Shown: positions 1 through 7,592 of the stretch, in pieces
Layout of the letters: each line of letters opens with the position of its first letter
Position numbering within the stretch: position 1 is the first letter of the stretch
Source: Mycobacterium innocens
GTDB taxonomy: Bacteria > Actinomycetota > Actinomycetes > Mycobacteriales > Mycobacteriaceae
Length of the DNA: 44,638 nt
Assembly: GCF_900566055.1 (NCBI RefSeq)
Contig: NZ_UPHQ01000263.1
Coordinates: 1-44,638, forward strand
Direction: 5' to 3'
The notes under the pieces: model-generated
What the model saw: only the letters and a program-made list of their open reading frames with translations
Told to the model about the DNA's origin: nothing
Databases searched by the model: none
Made by a program: the position numbers and the translations under genes

Positions 1-357
1 ATCGTCGGCGGCAACGGCGGTAACGGCGGCATGTTCTACGGCAGCGTCAGCGCCGCCGGCAACGGCGGCAACGGCGGCAACGCCGGCCTGGTCGGCAACG
101 GCGGCAACGGCGGCATGTTCTACGGCAGCGGCGGCAACGCCGGCCTGGTCGGCAACGGCGGCAACGGCGGGGGAGGCGCCGATAGCGAGTTCGACGCCGG
201 CGACGGCGGCAACGGCGGCAACGCGCAGCTGATCGGAAACGGCGGCAATGGTGGCAATGGCGGCGCCAGTGTGGGGATTGGCAATAACGGCACCGGCGGC
301 AAGGCGGGCACCGGCGGAACACTGATCGGCCTAGACGGACTGAACGGACTGCCCTGA
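1..357 (+). CDS. PE_PGRS protein, C-terminal part (5' end outside window)
   Basis: Open from the first base in frame 1. It encodes a Gly-Asn-Gly-Gly repeat protein with the GNGGNGG and [10 protein letters not shown] units typical of PGRS domains of mycobacterial PE_PGRS proteins, ending at a TGA (355-357). Interspersed GMFYGS and NAQLIGNGG blocks break the repeats, and the last residues ([11 protein letters not shown]) are a usual PGRS terminus. The PE domain and start lie upstream of the window. In M. tuberculosis the gene just before Rv3651 is a PE-family gene (PE33), so this is probably its PGRS-extended counterpart. PE_PGRS proteins are generally surface-associated and exported through type VII secretion. 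No individual function can be assigned. Confidence 0.85.
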   Translation: MVGGNGGNGGMFYGSVSAAGNGGNGGNAGLVGNGGNGGMFYGSGGNAGLVGNGGNGGGGADSEFDAGDGGNGGNAQLIGNGGNGGNGGASVGIGNNGTGGKAGTGGTLIGLDGLNGLP

Positions 358-469
358 ACGGCGCCGGGCGCCTGGCCAAGACCCATCGTTGGCGCACGTA
401 TCTGCCGTCGCCGCAACAAGATTCCGGCGATCAGCGGCTACCCGCCGCGGTATCTGGATGCGCGGTCAG

Positions 470-475
470 TAGACT
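470..475 (+). promoter_or_regulatory. -10 hexamer of a leaderless promoter (Rv3651-type gene)
   Basis: TAGACT lies with 6 nt between it and the ATG at 482, so transcription should begin at or next to the start codon. No Shine-Dalgarno is visible. Confidence 0.5.
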
Positions 476-481
476 GCGCCT

Positions 482-1519
482 ATGACCCACGACTGGCTGC
501 TCGTGGAAACGCTGGGGGACGAACCGGCCGTCGTCGCCCAGGGGCGTCAGCTCAAGAATCTGGTTCCGATCACCACGTTCCTGCGCCGCAGTCCCCATCT
601 CTCGGCCGTCCGCACGGCGATCGCCGAGTCGCTGCAGACCGGTCAGAGCCTCAGCAGCATTACGCCCAAGAGCGATCGTGTCATCTGCACCGAACCCGTT
701 GTGATGTCGGACGGCCGGGTGCACGGTGTGCAGGTGTGGATCGGTCCCGCCGATGCGGAACCGCCGGAGCGACCTATCCCGGGCCCGCTGAAGTGGGACC
801 TGACCCTGGGGGTGGCCACCGACACCCGCGAGTCGCTGATCAACAGTGGCAAGAATCCCGACGTCGAGGTCACCTACGGCAGGGCTTTCGCCGAGGACCT
901 GCCGTCGCGCGAACTCAGTTCGAACGAAACCCGGGTGCTGGCCATGGTGGTCAAGCCTGAGCCTGGCCAAACACTTTGCAGCACTTGGGATCTCACCGAC
1001 TGGCAGGGAAACCCCATCAAGTTGGGTTTCACCGCGCGCAGCGCGCTGGAGCCGGGGCCGGACGGCCGCGACCACCTGGTCGCACGAGCGATTAACTGGC
1101 GGGCCGAACTCAAAGGCCCGCTGGTGCCGGTCGACGACCTGGCACAGAAGATTCTCGACGGACTCGCGCAGGCCGGGGTCCACCGGGCGCTGGTCGACCT
1201 GAACACCTGGACCCTGTTGAAGTGGCTCGACGAGCCGTGCCCGTTCTACGACTGGCGGGCAAACGAGCCCGACAAGCCGCGCGTGCATCCCGACGACCAG
1301 GAGCTCATCGCCGCGATGACAACGGAATTCGCTAACGGAGCCACCAGCGGCGTGCTGCGGCTTCCCGGCTATCACACCGATTGGGTGCCGGTGCACGTCA
1401 CTGTCAACCGGATAGAACTGGAGCCGGAGACCTTCGCCGGCTTGATCTCATTGCGGTTGCCCACCGCTGCCGAACTCGCCGACGCCGGATTGCCGACGGC
1501 CGTGCGCGACTCGACCTGA
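482..1519 (+). CDS. Rv3651-family multidomain PAS/GAF-like protein
   Basis: 345 codons, the length of M. tuberculosis Rv3651, in the same position relative to PE_PGRS genes and the Tad locus. The opening [12 protein letters not shown] and the internal [10 protein letters not shown] and [18 protein letters not shown] segments fit the family, which has been described as a chain of PAS/GAF-like sensory folds without an enzymatic output domain. I see no signal peptide or membrane segment, so it is probably cytosolic. The ATG is supported by a -10 element 6 nt upstream (leaderless). Ligand and partner are unknown. The assignment to this family is by recall of sequence and synteny. Confidence 0.8.
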   Translation: MTHDWLLVETLGDEPAVVAQGRQLKNLVPITTFLRRSPHLSAVRTAIAESLQTGQSLSSITPKSDRVICTEPVVMSDGRVHGVQVWIGPADAEPPERPIPGPLKWDLTLGVATDTRESLINSGKNPDVEVTYGRAFAEDLPSRELSSNETRVLAMVVKPEPGQTLCSTWDLTDWQGNPIKLGFTARSALEPGPDGRDHLVARAINWRAELKGPLVPVDDLAQKILDGLAQAGVHRALVDLNTWTLLKWLDEPCPFYDWRANEPDKPRVHPDDQELIAAMTTEFANGATSGVLRLPGYHTDWVPVHVTVNRIELEPETFAGLISLRLPTAAELADAGLPTAVRDST

Positions 1520-1686
1520 CCGTCACCAAGGTGTTGGCGATCCGGCCTGCACGAGCCCCGGACCATCGAAACGGCAGCCACGTTCAACTTCTTATTGCCA
1601 AACGGGAGAACGTCTTTCGTTCTGGACGTCAAAGCGGTCCGGCCGCGATCCGTGCCCGATACCCTACGGTTCATGGGAGGCACGAA

Positions 1687-2100
1687 ATGTCGTTCGTGAA
1701 TGCGGCTCCGGAGATGCTCGCGGCGGCCGCGGCCGAGGTGTCGCATCTCGGTTCGTCGCTATGCACCGCGAACGCCGCTGCAGCGGTCCGGACCACTGGG
1801 TTGCTGGCCGCAGCCGAGGACGAGGTGTCAGTTGCCGTCGCCGCATTATTCGGATCGCACGGCGAGACCTATCAGGTGCTGAGCGCACAAGCGGCGGAGT
1901 TCCATAGCCAGTTTGCCCAAACCTTGGCGGCCGGTGCGGCATCATATGCCGGCGCGGAAGCCGATGCCGATCAGACTCTGCTGAATATCGTCAACTCGCC
2001 TGCCCAGGTGTTGTTGGGGCGCCCGCTGTTCGGCAACGGTATCAACGGAGCGCCCGGTACCGGCCAAGACCCCGAAGTTGATGGCAGCGGCCGCCACTGA
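1687..2100 (+). pseudogene. PE_PGRS gene 1, PE domain with PGRS region lost
   Basis: Starts at ATG 1687 after a good ribosome binding site (GGGAGG). It encodes a canonical PE domain ([24 protein letters not shown] through [15 protein letters not shown]), then the linker [14 protein letters not shown] that normally introduces a PGRS domain. Instead of PGRS repeats the frame runs into the beginning of a second PE domain in the wrong frame and stops after [12 protein letters not shown]. This looks like a deletion joining two neighbouring PE_PGRS genes, the counterparts of Rv3652 and Rv3653 (PE_PGRS60 and 61), which are also short in M. tuberculosis. A free PE-domain protein of 137 residues could still be made. 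Confidence 0.75.
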
Positions 2101-2613
2101 ATTGGCGAGTATCAACTCGACAATCAGCGCCGCCACCGCCGCGGCAACAGCGGCCACCACCAGAGTCGCAGCAGCGGGAGCCGACGAGGTGTCGGTGGCC
2201 ATCGCCGAGGTATTCTGCGGTCACGCCCGGGTGTATCAGACGCTGAGCGCTCGAGCCGCGACCTTTCACGAGCAGTTCGTCCGCGCCTTGTCGGCAGCCG
2301 CGGACGATTATGCCGGTGCTGAGGCCGCCAGTGCGTCACCGCTGCAGAATCTGCTGAATACGCTCAACGCTTCCACCGGTGGCGGCACGTTGACCACGGG
2401 CAGCACCGGCGGCAACGGCGGCAACGGCGGTAATGACGGTAACGACGGTAACGACGGTAATGCCCGGCTGATCGGTAGCGGCGGCAATGCCCGGCTGATC
2501 GGTAGCGGCGGCAACGGCGGCAACGCCGGGACGGGCACCCAGATCGGCCTTGCGGGCACCGGCGGAGCCGGCGGCGACTGTTCAGCGCTAACGGCATGGA
2601 CGAGTTGACGTAG
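2081..2613 (+). pseudogene. PE_PGRS gene 2, start-less PE domain plus short frameshifted PGRS
   Basis: Second PE domain ([18 protein letters not shown] through DDYAGAEAASASPLQNLL) followed by a short PGRS-like stretch ([23 protein letters not shown] twice). The first residues of a PE domain (MSFV..APE) are missing; the frame begins inside the overlap with the preceding truncated gene. Near 2574-2577 the frame is lost: reading continues to a TGA at 2608, but another frame gives the usual PGRS-style end (LFSANGMDELT) and a TAG at 2611-2613. Two lesions in about 550 bp argue for a decayed PE_PGRS gene. Translation of the remnant could be coupled to gene 1, whose stop overlaps it. Confidence 0.65.
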
Positions 2614-2642
2614 CGGGCCAACAGTCTGCGCCGCACCGCGAC

Positions 2643-2954
2643 TCACTTGCCGCCGACCGGCCCCGCCCTTGCGGCGGCCCGCGCCACGCCGGCGAAAGCT
2701 ACCGGAACCTCGACGGTGATCACCACATCGAGGTCCCGTGCCGCACAGGCGGCAGCGCCCACCCCCATCGCCTGCGCCACGGCCGTTGCCCGCGCGCAGG
2801 CCGCCGGGCCGCCATCCGGTAACCGCGCGGCCGCCGCCAGCGCGGCCAGGTCGGCGGCCGCCTGGGCACGATGCCGAGCCACCGCCACCGAGCCCAGGTA
2901 GGCACCCGCCCCGGCGACCCACAGCAGCACGCCCACCATCGCGACCGCGAGCAC
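2643..2954 (-). CDS. TadE-like secretion-neighbourhood protein (Rv3654c type)
   Basis: Last gene of the Tad operon. It has one N-terminal hydrophobic helix (VLAVAMVGVLLWVAGAGAYLGSVAVARHRAQAAADLAALAAAA) followed by an Ala-rich tail ending GPVGGK. This is the arrangement of the small TadE-like proteins found beside actinobacterial tad genes; such pseudopilin-like proteins are placed in the membrane with the pilus machine. I chose GTG 2954 as a provisional start. Conserved-looking residues (RDDGGSAT) extend upstream without a clear start codon, so the true start may be earlier. It partly follows the end of the preceding TadE-like gene at 2971. The M. tuberculosis protein has also been reported as secreted into macrophages. 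Confidence 0.65.
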   Translation of the reverse strand: MLAVAMVGVLLWVAGAGAYLGSVAVARHRAQAAADLAALAAAARLPDGGPAACARATAVAQAMGVGAAACAARDLDVVITVEVPVAFAGVARAAARAGPVGGK

Positions 2955-2970
2955 CGTGGCCGAGCCACCG

Positions 2971-3297
2971 TCATCGCGGCTCCGCAGCCGCCACCGCCTT
3001 GGCTGCAATATCCAAGGTAGGCAATAGCTTTGACCGAGCGACAACCGAGGCGACAAGGAATTCGCCGTCCCGGCGCACCTCGATCTGCGCCGCCGGCGGA
3101 GCGATTCGCCGAGCAACGTCGACAGCCGACCGTTGGTCCCCGCGCGCGGCCAGTCGAGCGGCCTCGCGGGCGGCGTCGATACAGCGCAACTGCATCGACA
3201 CCGCCGTGAGACCGGCCATGCACAGCACCAGCACCACGACCAAGGTAGCGATGGCCAGAGCCGCTTCGACAGTGCTCGACCCGGCACTCGACGCTAA
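2971..3297 (-). CDS. TadE-like pseudopilin (Rv3655c type), start uncertain
   Basis: The reading frame carries a type-IV-pilin-like N terminus: residues GSSTVEAALAIATLVVVLVLC put a Glu five residues after a Gly/Ser site, at the head of a hydrophobic helix. A CIDAAREAARLAARGD region follows, typical of TadE/TadG minor pilins. It ends AAKAVAAAEPR. No ATG, GTG or TTG is well placed just before the pseudopilin motif. The frame overlaps the end of flp by a few bases, so translation may be coupled to flp or use a rare start. The 3297 boundary is only my estimate. It belongs to the Tad operon and probably primes or decorates the Flp pilus. Confidence 0.6.
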   Translation of the reverse strand, partial: LASSAGSSTVEAALAIATLVVVLVLCMAGLTAVSMQLRCIDAAREAARLAARGDQRSAVDVARRIAPPAAQIEVRRDGEFLVASVVARSKLLPTLDIAAKAVAAAEPR

Positions 3298-3497
3298 GCC
3301 TTGGTGCTCAGCGCGCGACCGATGATGTGGTTCAGCGCCGACACCACCGAGTCGCCGGTGACAACGGTGTAGAGGATCGCGCCGAATGCAGCCGCGGCGA
3401 TGGTCCCGATGGCGTATTCGACGGTCGACATGCCGGACTCGTCGGTCACCAGCAGCGCCATGCGTGCCGCGATCACCTGAAATATGTTGGCCACCAA
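3294..3497 (-). CDS. flp: Flp/TadA-type pilin
   Basis: 67 codons. An N-terminal leader of about 20 residues is followed by GMSTVEYAIGTIAAAAFGAILYTVV. The G-x4-E-Y arrangement is the hallmark of Flp pilins: cleavage after the Gly and Glu at +5, then a hydrophobic polymerisation helix. The tail (ALNHIIGRALSTKA) is short, as in other Flp pilins, and the protein matches M. tuberculosis Rv3656c in size and position. The product should be inserted in the membrane, processed by a prepilin peptidase and polymerised by TadA/B/C encoded just upstream. No prepilin peptidase gene is present in this window. Confidence 0.88.
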   Translation of the reverse strand: MVANIFQVIAARMALLVTDESGMSTVEYAIGTIAAAAFGAILYTVVTGDSVVSALNHIIGRALSTKA

Positions 3498-3518
3498 TGC
3501 ATTCCTTTCGTTGCGACT

Positions 3519-4109
3519 TCACATCAGACCCGAGTCAAGTACTTGTCCGGCCAACCCGGCCACCACGGGGACAAGGCCCAGGCACACGAACGCCGGCAGA
3601 AAGCACAGCCCCAGCGGACCGGCGATCAGTACCCCGGCGCGTTGGGCGGCGGCGGTGGCCTGGTGCGCGGCGTCGTGGCGGGACTGCGCGGCCAGTGCGG
3701 CGACGCCGTCGGCCAGCGCGGCACCCGAGGACGCCGAACGCCGCGCCAGCCGCAGCAGCGCATCGAGATGCGCGTCGGCGGAGCCGGGCGGCAAGTCCGG
3801 CGGTAGCGACCAGGCGACCGACGGGTCGGCCCCTAACGTCAACAAGTCGGCGGCGCGGGACAACAGCTGCGCCAGTCGCGGCGGCGCCGAGGGGGTCGTC
3901 GCCGCCGCGGCGGCCGACACCGCCATGCCTGCGGCCAGGCACACCGCCAGCACGTCCAGGCTGGACGAGAAGGCCAGCGGATCCCGGTCTTGCGCCGGGC
4001 GCGGCGGCATCCGAGGCGCGCGAGACGGCATCCCCGCGCGGGCCCGAACGACCGTCGGGCCCACTCCGGCCAACAACGCCGCGGCCAGCAACACTGCCGC
4101 GGTACTCAT
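3519..4109 (-). CDS. tadC: TadC-like pilus assembly membrane protein
   Basis: 196 codons from ATG 4109, which overlaps the tadB stop as ATGA. A hydrophobic N-terminal segment (MSTAAVLLAAALLAGVGPTVV), a cytoplasmic middle (AQLLSRAADLLTLGADPSVAW and a Ser/Ala-rich region) and a C-terminal hairpin of membrane helices (GVLIAGPLGLCFLPAFVCLGLVPVVAGL) match the T2SSF/GspF-like TadC proteins. It forms the inner-membrane platform of the Flp pilus with TadB. It is shorter than proteobacterial TadC (about 300 residues), as is usual for the actinobacterial version (Rv3657c). Confidence 0.82.
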   Translation of the reverse strand: MSTAAVLLAAALLAGVGPTVVRARAGMPSRAPRMPPRPAQDRDPLAFSSSLDVLAVCLAAGMAVSAAAAATTPSAPPRLAQLLSRAADLLTLGADPSVAWSLPPDLPPGSADAHLDALLRLARRSASSGAALADGVAALAAQSRHDAAHQATAAAQRAGVLIAGPLGLCFLPAFVCLGLVPVVAGLAGQVLDSGLM

Positions 4110-4903
4110 GGCGCCACTCGATCCGTAATCCGGTCCGACCACAACAGTCCCGCGCAGACCAGCACAACACCAACCATCAACAGCCATCCGCCCGCATGCC
4201 CGTTAAGCAGGAAGCTCACCGGCCGCGCCCCGATCAGCTGACCTAGCAACACCCCGAACAGGGGCAGGCCGGACAGAATATTCGCGGTGGCGCGCGCTCC
4301 GGCCAGCCCCGATGCCACGCTTGCCGAAAAGCGTTGCCGCTCAACAATGTCGCGTTGGGCAGCGCGCATCAAGGTGGCGATGGCCAGGCCATGATCGCTG
4401 GCCAGTTGCCAGTACCCGGCGAGTCGCTCCCAGTGCGTGGGCAGAGCCGACATCCGGGCCGCCGCGCGCAAGCCGCCCGCGACGTCCGCACCCAGTCGGG
4501 CCCGCGCCGCCACGGCGCGCATGGATGCGGCAACCGCACCCTCGGCTTCGTCGGCGGCGGTGCCGAACGCCCGCACCGGATGGATGCCCACCCGCAATTC
4601 GCCGACCAGCACATCCAGAGCTGCTTCCAGCGACTTCGCTTCCCTGGTGGCGCACCGACCGCGACGGTGACGACGGTAACGCAGGGTCGCCGTGGTGCCC
4701 AGCACCGCGACAGCCAGGATGGTCGTCAACGGCAACACCACGACGGCGCCCACAAAGACACCGCCGCCGACCCAGAGAACCCACCCTGCTCGCAGCGGAT
4801 CTTGTCGACGACGGGGACGAACGGCTTGCCACCGCCGCGGCGACGACGGTGCGACCACAAGCGCCGAAGCCAACGTCAGCGACGCCACCGCGAGGCCGTT
4901 CAT
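4106..4903 (-). CDS. tadB: TadB-like pilus assembly membrane protein
   Basis: 265 codons from ATG 4903, overlapping the tadA stop (ATGA). N-terminal helices (LAVASLTLASALVVAP and WVGGGVFVGAVVVLPLTTILAVAVLG) precede a GspF-type helical domain (LEAALDVLVGELRVGIHPVRAFGTAADEAEG, HWERLAGYWQLASDHGLAIATLM). The C-terminal membrane pair includes GGWLLMVGVVLVCAGLLW. Length matches Rv3658c. It is partner of TadC and TadA in Flp pilus extrusion across the cytoplasmic membrane. Confidence 0.85.
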   Translation of the reverse strand: MNGLAVASLTLASALVVAPSSPRRWQAVRPRRRQDPLRAGWVLWVGGGVFVGAVVVLPLTTILAVAVLGTTATLRYRRHRRGRCATREAKSLEAALDVLVGELRVGIHPVRAFGTAADEAEGAVAASMRAVAARARLGADVAGGLRAAARMSALPTHWERLAGYWQLASDHGLAIATLMRAAQRDIVERQRFSASVASGLAGARATANILSGLPLFGVLLGQLIGARPVSFLLNGHAGGWLLMVGVVLVCAGLLWSDRITDRVAP

Positions 4904-6066
4904 GCTGCCATCCGGCTTTGTAACAAGCTGCGCAAATCGGCTGCGCCGTCGGTCATTCCGCATTCGGCATGCCACGCCGGCACCGCCTGGACCAGGCCGC
5001 TGTCGGTTCGGCGCAGTACGGCGATCTCAGTCAGCCAGCGTCGACCCGCCTGATCGCGCGTGACGTGCAGCAGCACCTGGACCGCCGCGGCGAGCTGGCT
5101 ATGCAACGCCGCACGGTCCAGGCCGCCGAGCGCGCCCAACGCCTCCAACCGGGCGGGAACCTCGCCGGGGTTGTTGGCATGCACGGTGCCTGCGCCTCCG
5201 TCGTGGCCGGTGTTCAAGGCGGCCAGCAGGTCCACCACCTCGGCTCCCCTGACCTCGCCGACGACGATGCGGTCGGGCCGCATCCGAAGTGCCTGCCGGA
5301 CGAGTTGGCGCATCGTGACCTCACCGGCACCTTCGACGTTCGCGCACCGGGCGACGAGCTTGACCAGGTGCGGGTGCCGGGGAGCCAGCTCGGCGGCGTC
5401 TTCGACACAGACGATCCGCTCGGCGCCGGAGACGGCGCCCAGCATGGCAGCCAGCAGGGTTGTTTTTCCGGCGCCGGTGCCCCCAGACACCAGGAACGCC
5501 AGGCGTGCGGCGATGATCTGGGCGACCAGATCGGCGGCCTGCGGCGATATCGCGCCTGCGGCGGCCAGCGCCGTCAGATCTTGCGTGGTGGGCCGCAGCA
5601 CCCGCAGTGACAAGCAGGTGCCCTCGGCCGCCACGGGCGGCAGCACCGCGTGCAGGCGTACCGTCAACCCGGCGGCGCCGATCCCGCTCAGCTGCCCGTC
5701 CACCCATGGTTGCGCGTCGTCGAGCCGCCGACCCGCGGCCACCGCCAGCCGTTGCGCCAATCGCCGCACCGCCGCCTCGTCGGTGAACCGAATCTCACTG
5801 CGCCGCAGACCGTTTCCATTGTCAACCCACACCGCGTCGGGCGCCGTGACCAGGACATCGGTGGTGCCGTCGGCGCATAGCAGGGGCTCGAGAATGCCGG
5901 CACCGGTCAGTTCGGTCTGCAGCACTCGAAGGTTGGCGAGCACCTCGGTGTCACCGAGCATCCCGCCGGATTCGGCGCGGATCGCCGCGGCGACCACGTT
6001 GGGACGCAGCGGCGCGGACTCGGTGGCCAGCCGCTCGCGGACCCGTTCGATCAGCGATCCGGTCAC
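4900..6066 (-). CDS. tadA: TadA/CpaF-family pilus assembly ATPase
   Basis: 388 codons from GTG 6066, whose GTGA overlaps the stop of ssd. Walker A is GGTGAGKTT, followed by an Asp box (RIVCVEDAAEL), a Walker B-like segment (RPDRIVVGEVRGAEVVDLL) and the His box (TGHDGGAGTVHANNP), the signature set of secretion ATPases of the GspE/VirB11/CpaF class. The N-terminal region (ERVRERLATESAPL and the ADGTTDVLVTAPDAVWVDNG segment) matches the CpaF N-domain. It powers Flp pilin polymerisation and is peripheral to the membrane. Longer in-frame starts exist upstream, but the stop/start overlap favours this one. Confidence 0.9.
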   Translation of the reverse strand: MTGSLIERVRERLATESAPLRPNVVAAAIRAESGGMLGDTEVLANLRVLQTELTGAGILEPLLCADGTTDVLVTAPDAVWVDNGNGLRRSEIRFTDEAAVRRLAQRLAVAAGRRLDDAQPWVDGQLSGIGAAGLTVRLHAVLPPVAAEGTCLSLRVLRPTTQDLTALAAAGAISPQAADLVAQIIAARLAFLVSGGTGAGKTTLLAAMLGAVSGAERIVCVEDAAELAPRHPHLVKLVARCANVEGAGEVTMRQLVRQALRMRPDRIVVGEVRGAEVVDLLAALNTGHDGGAGTVHANNPGEVPARLEALGALGGLDRAALHSQLAAAVQVLLHVTRDQAGRRWLTEIAVLRRTDSGLVQAVPAWHAECGMTDGAADLRSLLQSRMAA

Positions 6067-7106
6067 GCGGCCCTGCCATTCAGCCCGCCCCGCGGATGCC
6101 CCAACGCCGCCAGGACCCGACGGGCCGCCGCGGCCAGCGCCGATCGCCGTCGCAATCGAAGGCCACCGTGTTCCAGTTGCCCGGCGAGGCGCGGCTGGGC
6201 TCTCATCGACGCCAGCAGGGGGACGCCGGCGATGTCGGCGACCTCCGCTGCTCGCAATCCCCCGGGTGACGGCCCGCGCACGACCAGCCCCAGGTTGGGG
6301 TTGATCGCGGTCAGCACCGAAACGATTGCGGCGGTGGCCGCGCAGGCCCGGACATCGCCGGGGCAGACGAGGACGACGAGGTCCGCGGAGTCCATTGCGG
6401 CGTGGCTGGCGTCGGTCATCCGGCGGGGCAGGTCGCAGACCACGGTGACTCCGCCGCGCCGGCCGGCGTCGACGACCGCTTCCACCGGTGCGGCATTCAA
6501 CTCGCAACCGCGCCGGGTGCCCGAGAGCATGCTGATCCCCCGATGTCGCGGCAAGGCCTCATATACGGCCGACCAATTCAGCCGGCCACCCTGTAAAGCC
6601 AGGTCGGGCCAGCGCACGCCGGGTGCCGATTCGCCGCCGACCAGCAGATCGATGCCGCCTCCCCACGGATCGAGGTCCACCAGCAGTGCCTGGGCGGCAC
6701 TGTGGGCCAAGGCGACCGCGAACAGCGAGGCCCCGGCACCCCCACAGCCTCCGATGACGGCGACGACTTTCCCGCGGATGCCCTCGTCGCGCGCCGATGC
6801 GGCGGCGTCGGCGAGTTCGCGGATCAGTTCGTGTTCTTGGTCTGGCATCCGCAGCACCCGCTCGGCGCCGACGGCGATGGCCGCCGTCCAGGTCGCGGTG
6901 ACAGGTTCGCCGCGGGTCAGCACCGAGACGTGGGCACGCCGCGGCAGGGCAATCCAGCCGCAACGCTCGGCCGCCGCCTGGTCGAGTACCACTGCGGCCG
7001 CCGCGGACCAGGTCTTTCTGGTCACCGAACCGCTGTGAACGACCCGCACACCCACGGCTGCGGCGATCCGGTCCAACTCGTCGCGCAGTTCACCGGCGGT
7101 CAACAT
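6063..7106 (-). CDS. ssd: Septum-site-determining-like / CpaE-type P-loop protein (Rv3660c, Ssd)
   Basis: 347 codons from ATG 7106, preceded by GGAG with 8 nt spacing; Ssd of M. tuberculosis is of similar length. The C-terminal half is a MinD/CpaE-like fold: a deviant Walker A (VIGGCGGAGASLFAVALAH, lacking the Lys), then LLVDLDPWGGGIDLLVGGE, a VVCDLPRRM Walker B-like segment and NPNLGLVVRGPSPGGL. The N-terminal half resembles the receiver-like domain of CpaE. It heads the Tad operon, which suits a CpaE-like role in polar localisation of the pilus machine. In M. tuberculosis overexpression has been linked to septum inhibition and stress responses. Loss of the Walker A lysine suggests weak or altered ATP binding. 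Confidence 0.85.
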   Translation of the reverse strand: MLTAGELRDELDRIAAAVGVRVVHSGSVTRKTWSAAAAVVLDQAAAERCGWIALPRRAHVSVLTRGEPVTATWTAAIAVGAERVLRMPDQEHELIRELADAAASARDEGIRGKVVAVIGGCGGAGASLFAVALAHSAAQALLVDLDPWGGGIDLLVGGESAPGVRWPDLALQGGRLNWSAVYEALPRHRGISMLSGTRRGCELNAAPVEAVVDAGRRGGVTVVCDLPRRMTDASHAAMDSADLVVLVCPGDVRACAATAAIVSVLTAINPNLGLVVRGPSPGGLRAAEVADIAGVPLLASMRAQPRLAGQLEHGGLRLRRRSALAAAARRVLAALGHPRGGLNGRAA

Positions 7107-7328
7107 CGCCAGCACTCCAGGACCAAGGGATTGGGTCACTCCCCTACCCTGCGGGGCCGCCGGTGTTGGACACCAGTCCCACGGTGCAATCTGTGGATAG
7201 AGACGCAGCTGTGCAAAATTACGGCCGGCCGCCGGCTCACATCGGACTCGGATGGCGAGGCTTCGCGAAGATCTCCGCAACGTGTGGCGAGCCGGGCTCA
7301 AGGCTGCGTTACGTGGATTTTGCCCCAG

Positions 7329-7425
7329 AAAAGGGACGACCCCCGCCAGGGGGGGAGGAGGCGGAGGTCGTCGTGCTTCAGCCCCGGGGGGTCGGGCTGA
7401 TGCACCCTCGGCTCAGGGCCGAGTA
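7329..7425 (-). ncRNA. 6C (B11) small RNA
   Basis: Read on the minus strand, this segment has two stem-loops with C-rich loops, the definition of the 6C RNA family. Stem-loop 1 (7378-7400) pairs TCAGCCC with GGGCTGA around a run of six C. Stem-loop 2 (7335-7372) pairs GACGACC with GGTCGTC around a run of seven C. A T4 tract (7329-7332) follows the second stem, giving an intrinsic terminator. A TATAGT -10 lies just upstream. The position, between the ssd and Rv3661-type genes and antiparallel to the latter, is that of B11/6C in M. tuberculosis, where it is about 93 nt. C-rich loops base-pair with G-rich mRNA leaders. The exact 5' end is estimated. Confidence 0.85.
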
Positions 7426-7431
7426 ATGCTT

Positions 7432-7437
7432 ACTATA
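7432..7437 (-). promoter_or_regulatory. -10 element of the 6C sRNA promoter
   Basis: On the minus strand this reads TATAGT, one mismatch from consensus, and lies about 7 nt before the inferred 6C start. A TTGCGT -35-like hexamer lies about 19 nt further upstream. The rest of 7107-7592 holds the divergent leaders and no further gene that I can see. Confidence 0.6.
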
Positions 7438-7580
7438 CACATGCCAGATGGCATTCACGCAAGTAATTGCACAAGCGAAAAAAACCGGCCTGAGCCGTGT
7501 AAACGTGGCGGCCAAAGCGACAACACTTGTTGTTATTGAGCCCTTCGGACACAAGATCACGGCCTGCCCGGGCGCCAACC

Positions 7581-7586
7581 TATGCT
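7581..7586 (+). promoter_or_regulatory. -10 hexamer of a leaderless promoter (HAD phosphatase gene)
   Basis: TATGCT is separated by 6 nt from the GTG at 7593. This supports that GTG over longer in-frame starts upstream and implies a leaderless mRNA. Confidence 0.5.
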
Positions 7587-7592
7587 GGATTG

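Noticed and set aside
2308..2922. Minus-strand frame of 204 codons across the PE_PGRS remnant
   Set aside because: It is the antisense of PGRS repeats; such long Arg/Pro frames always shadow PGRS sequence.
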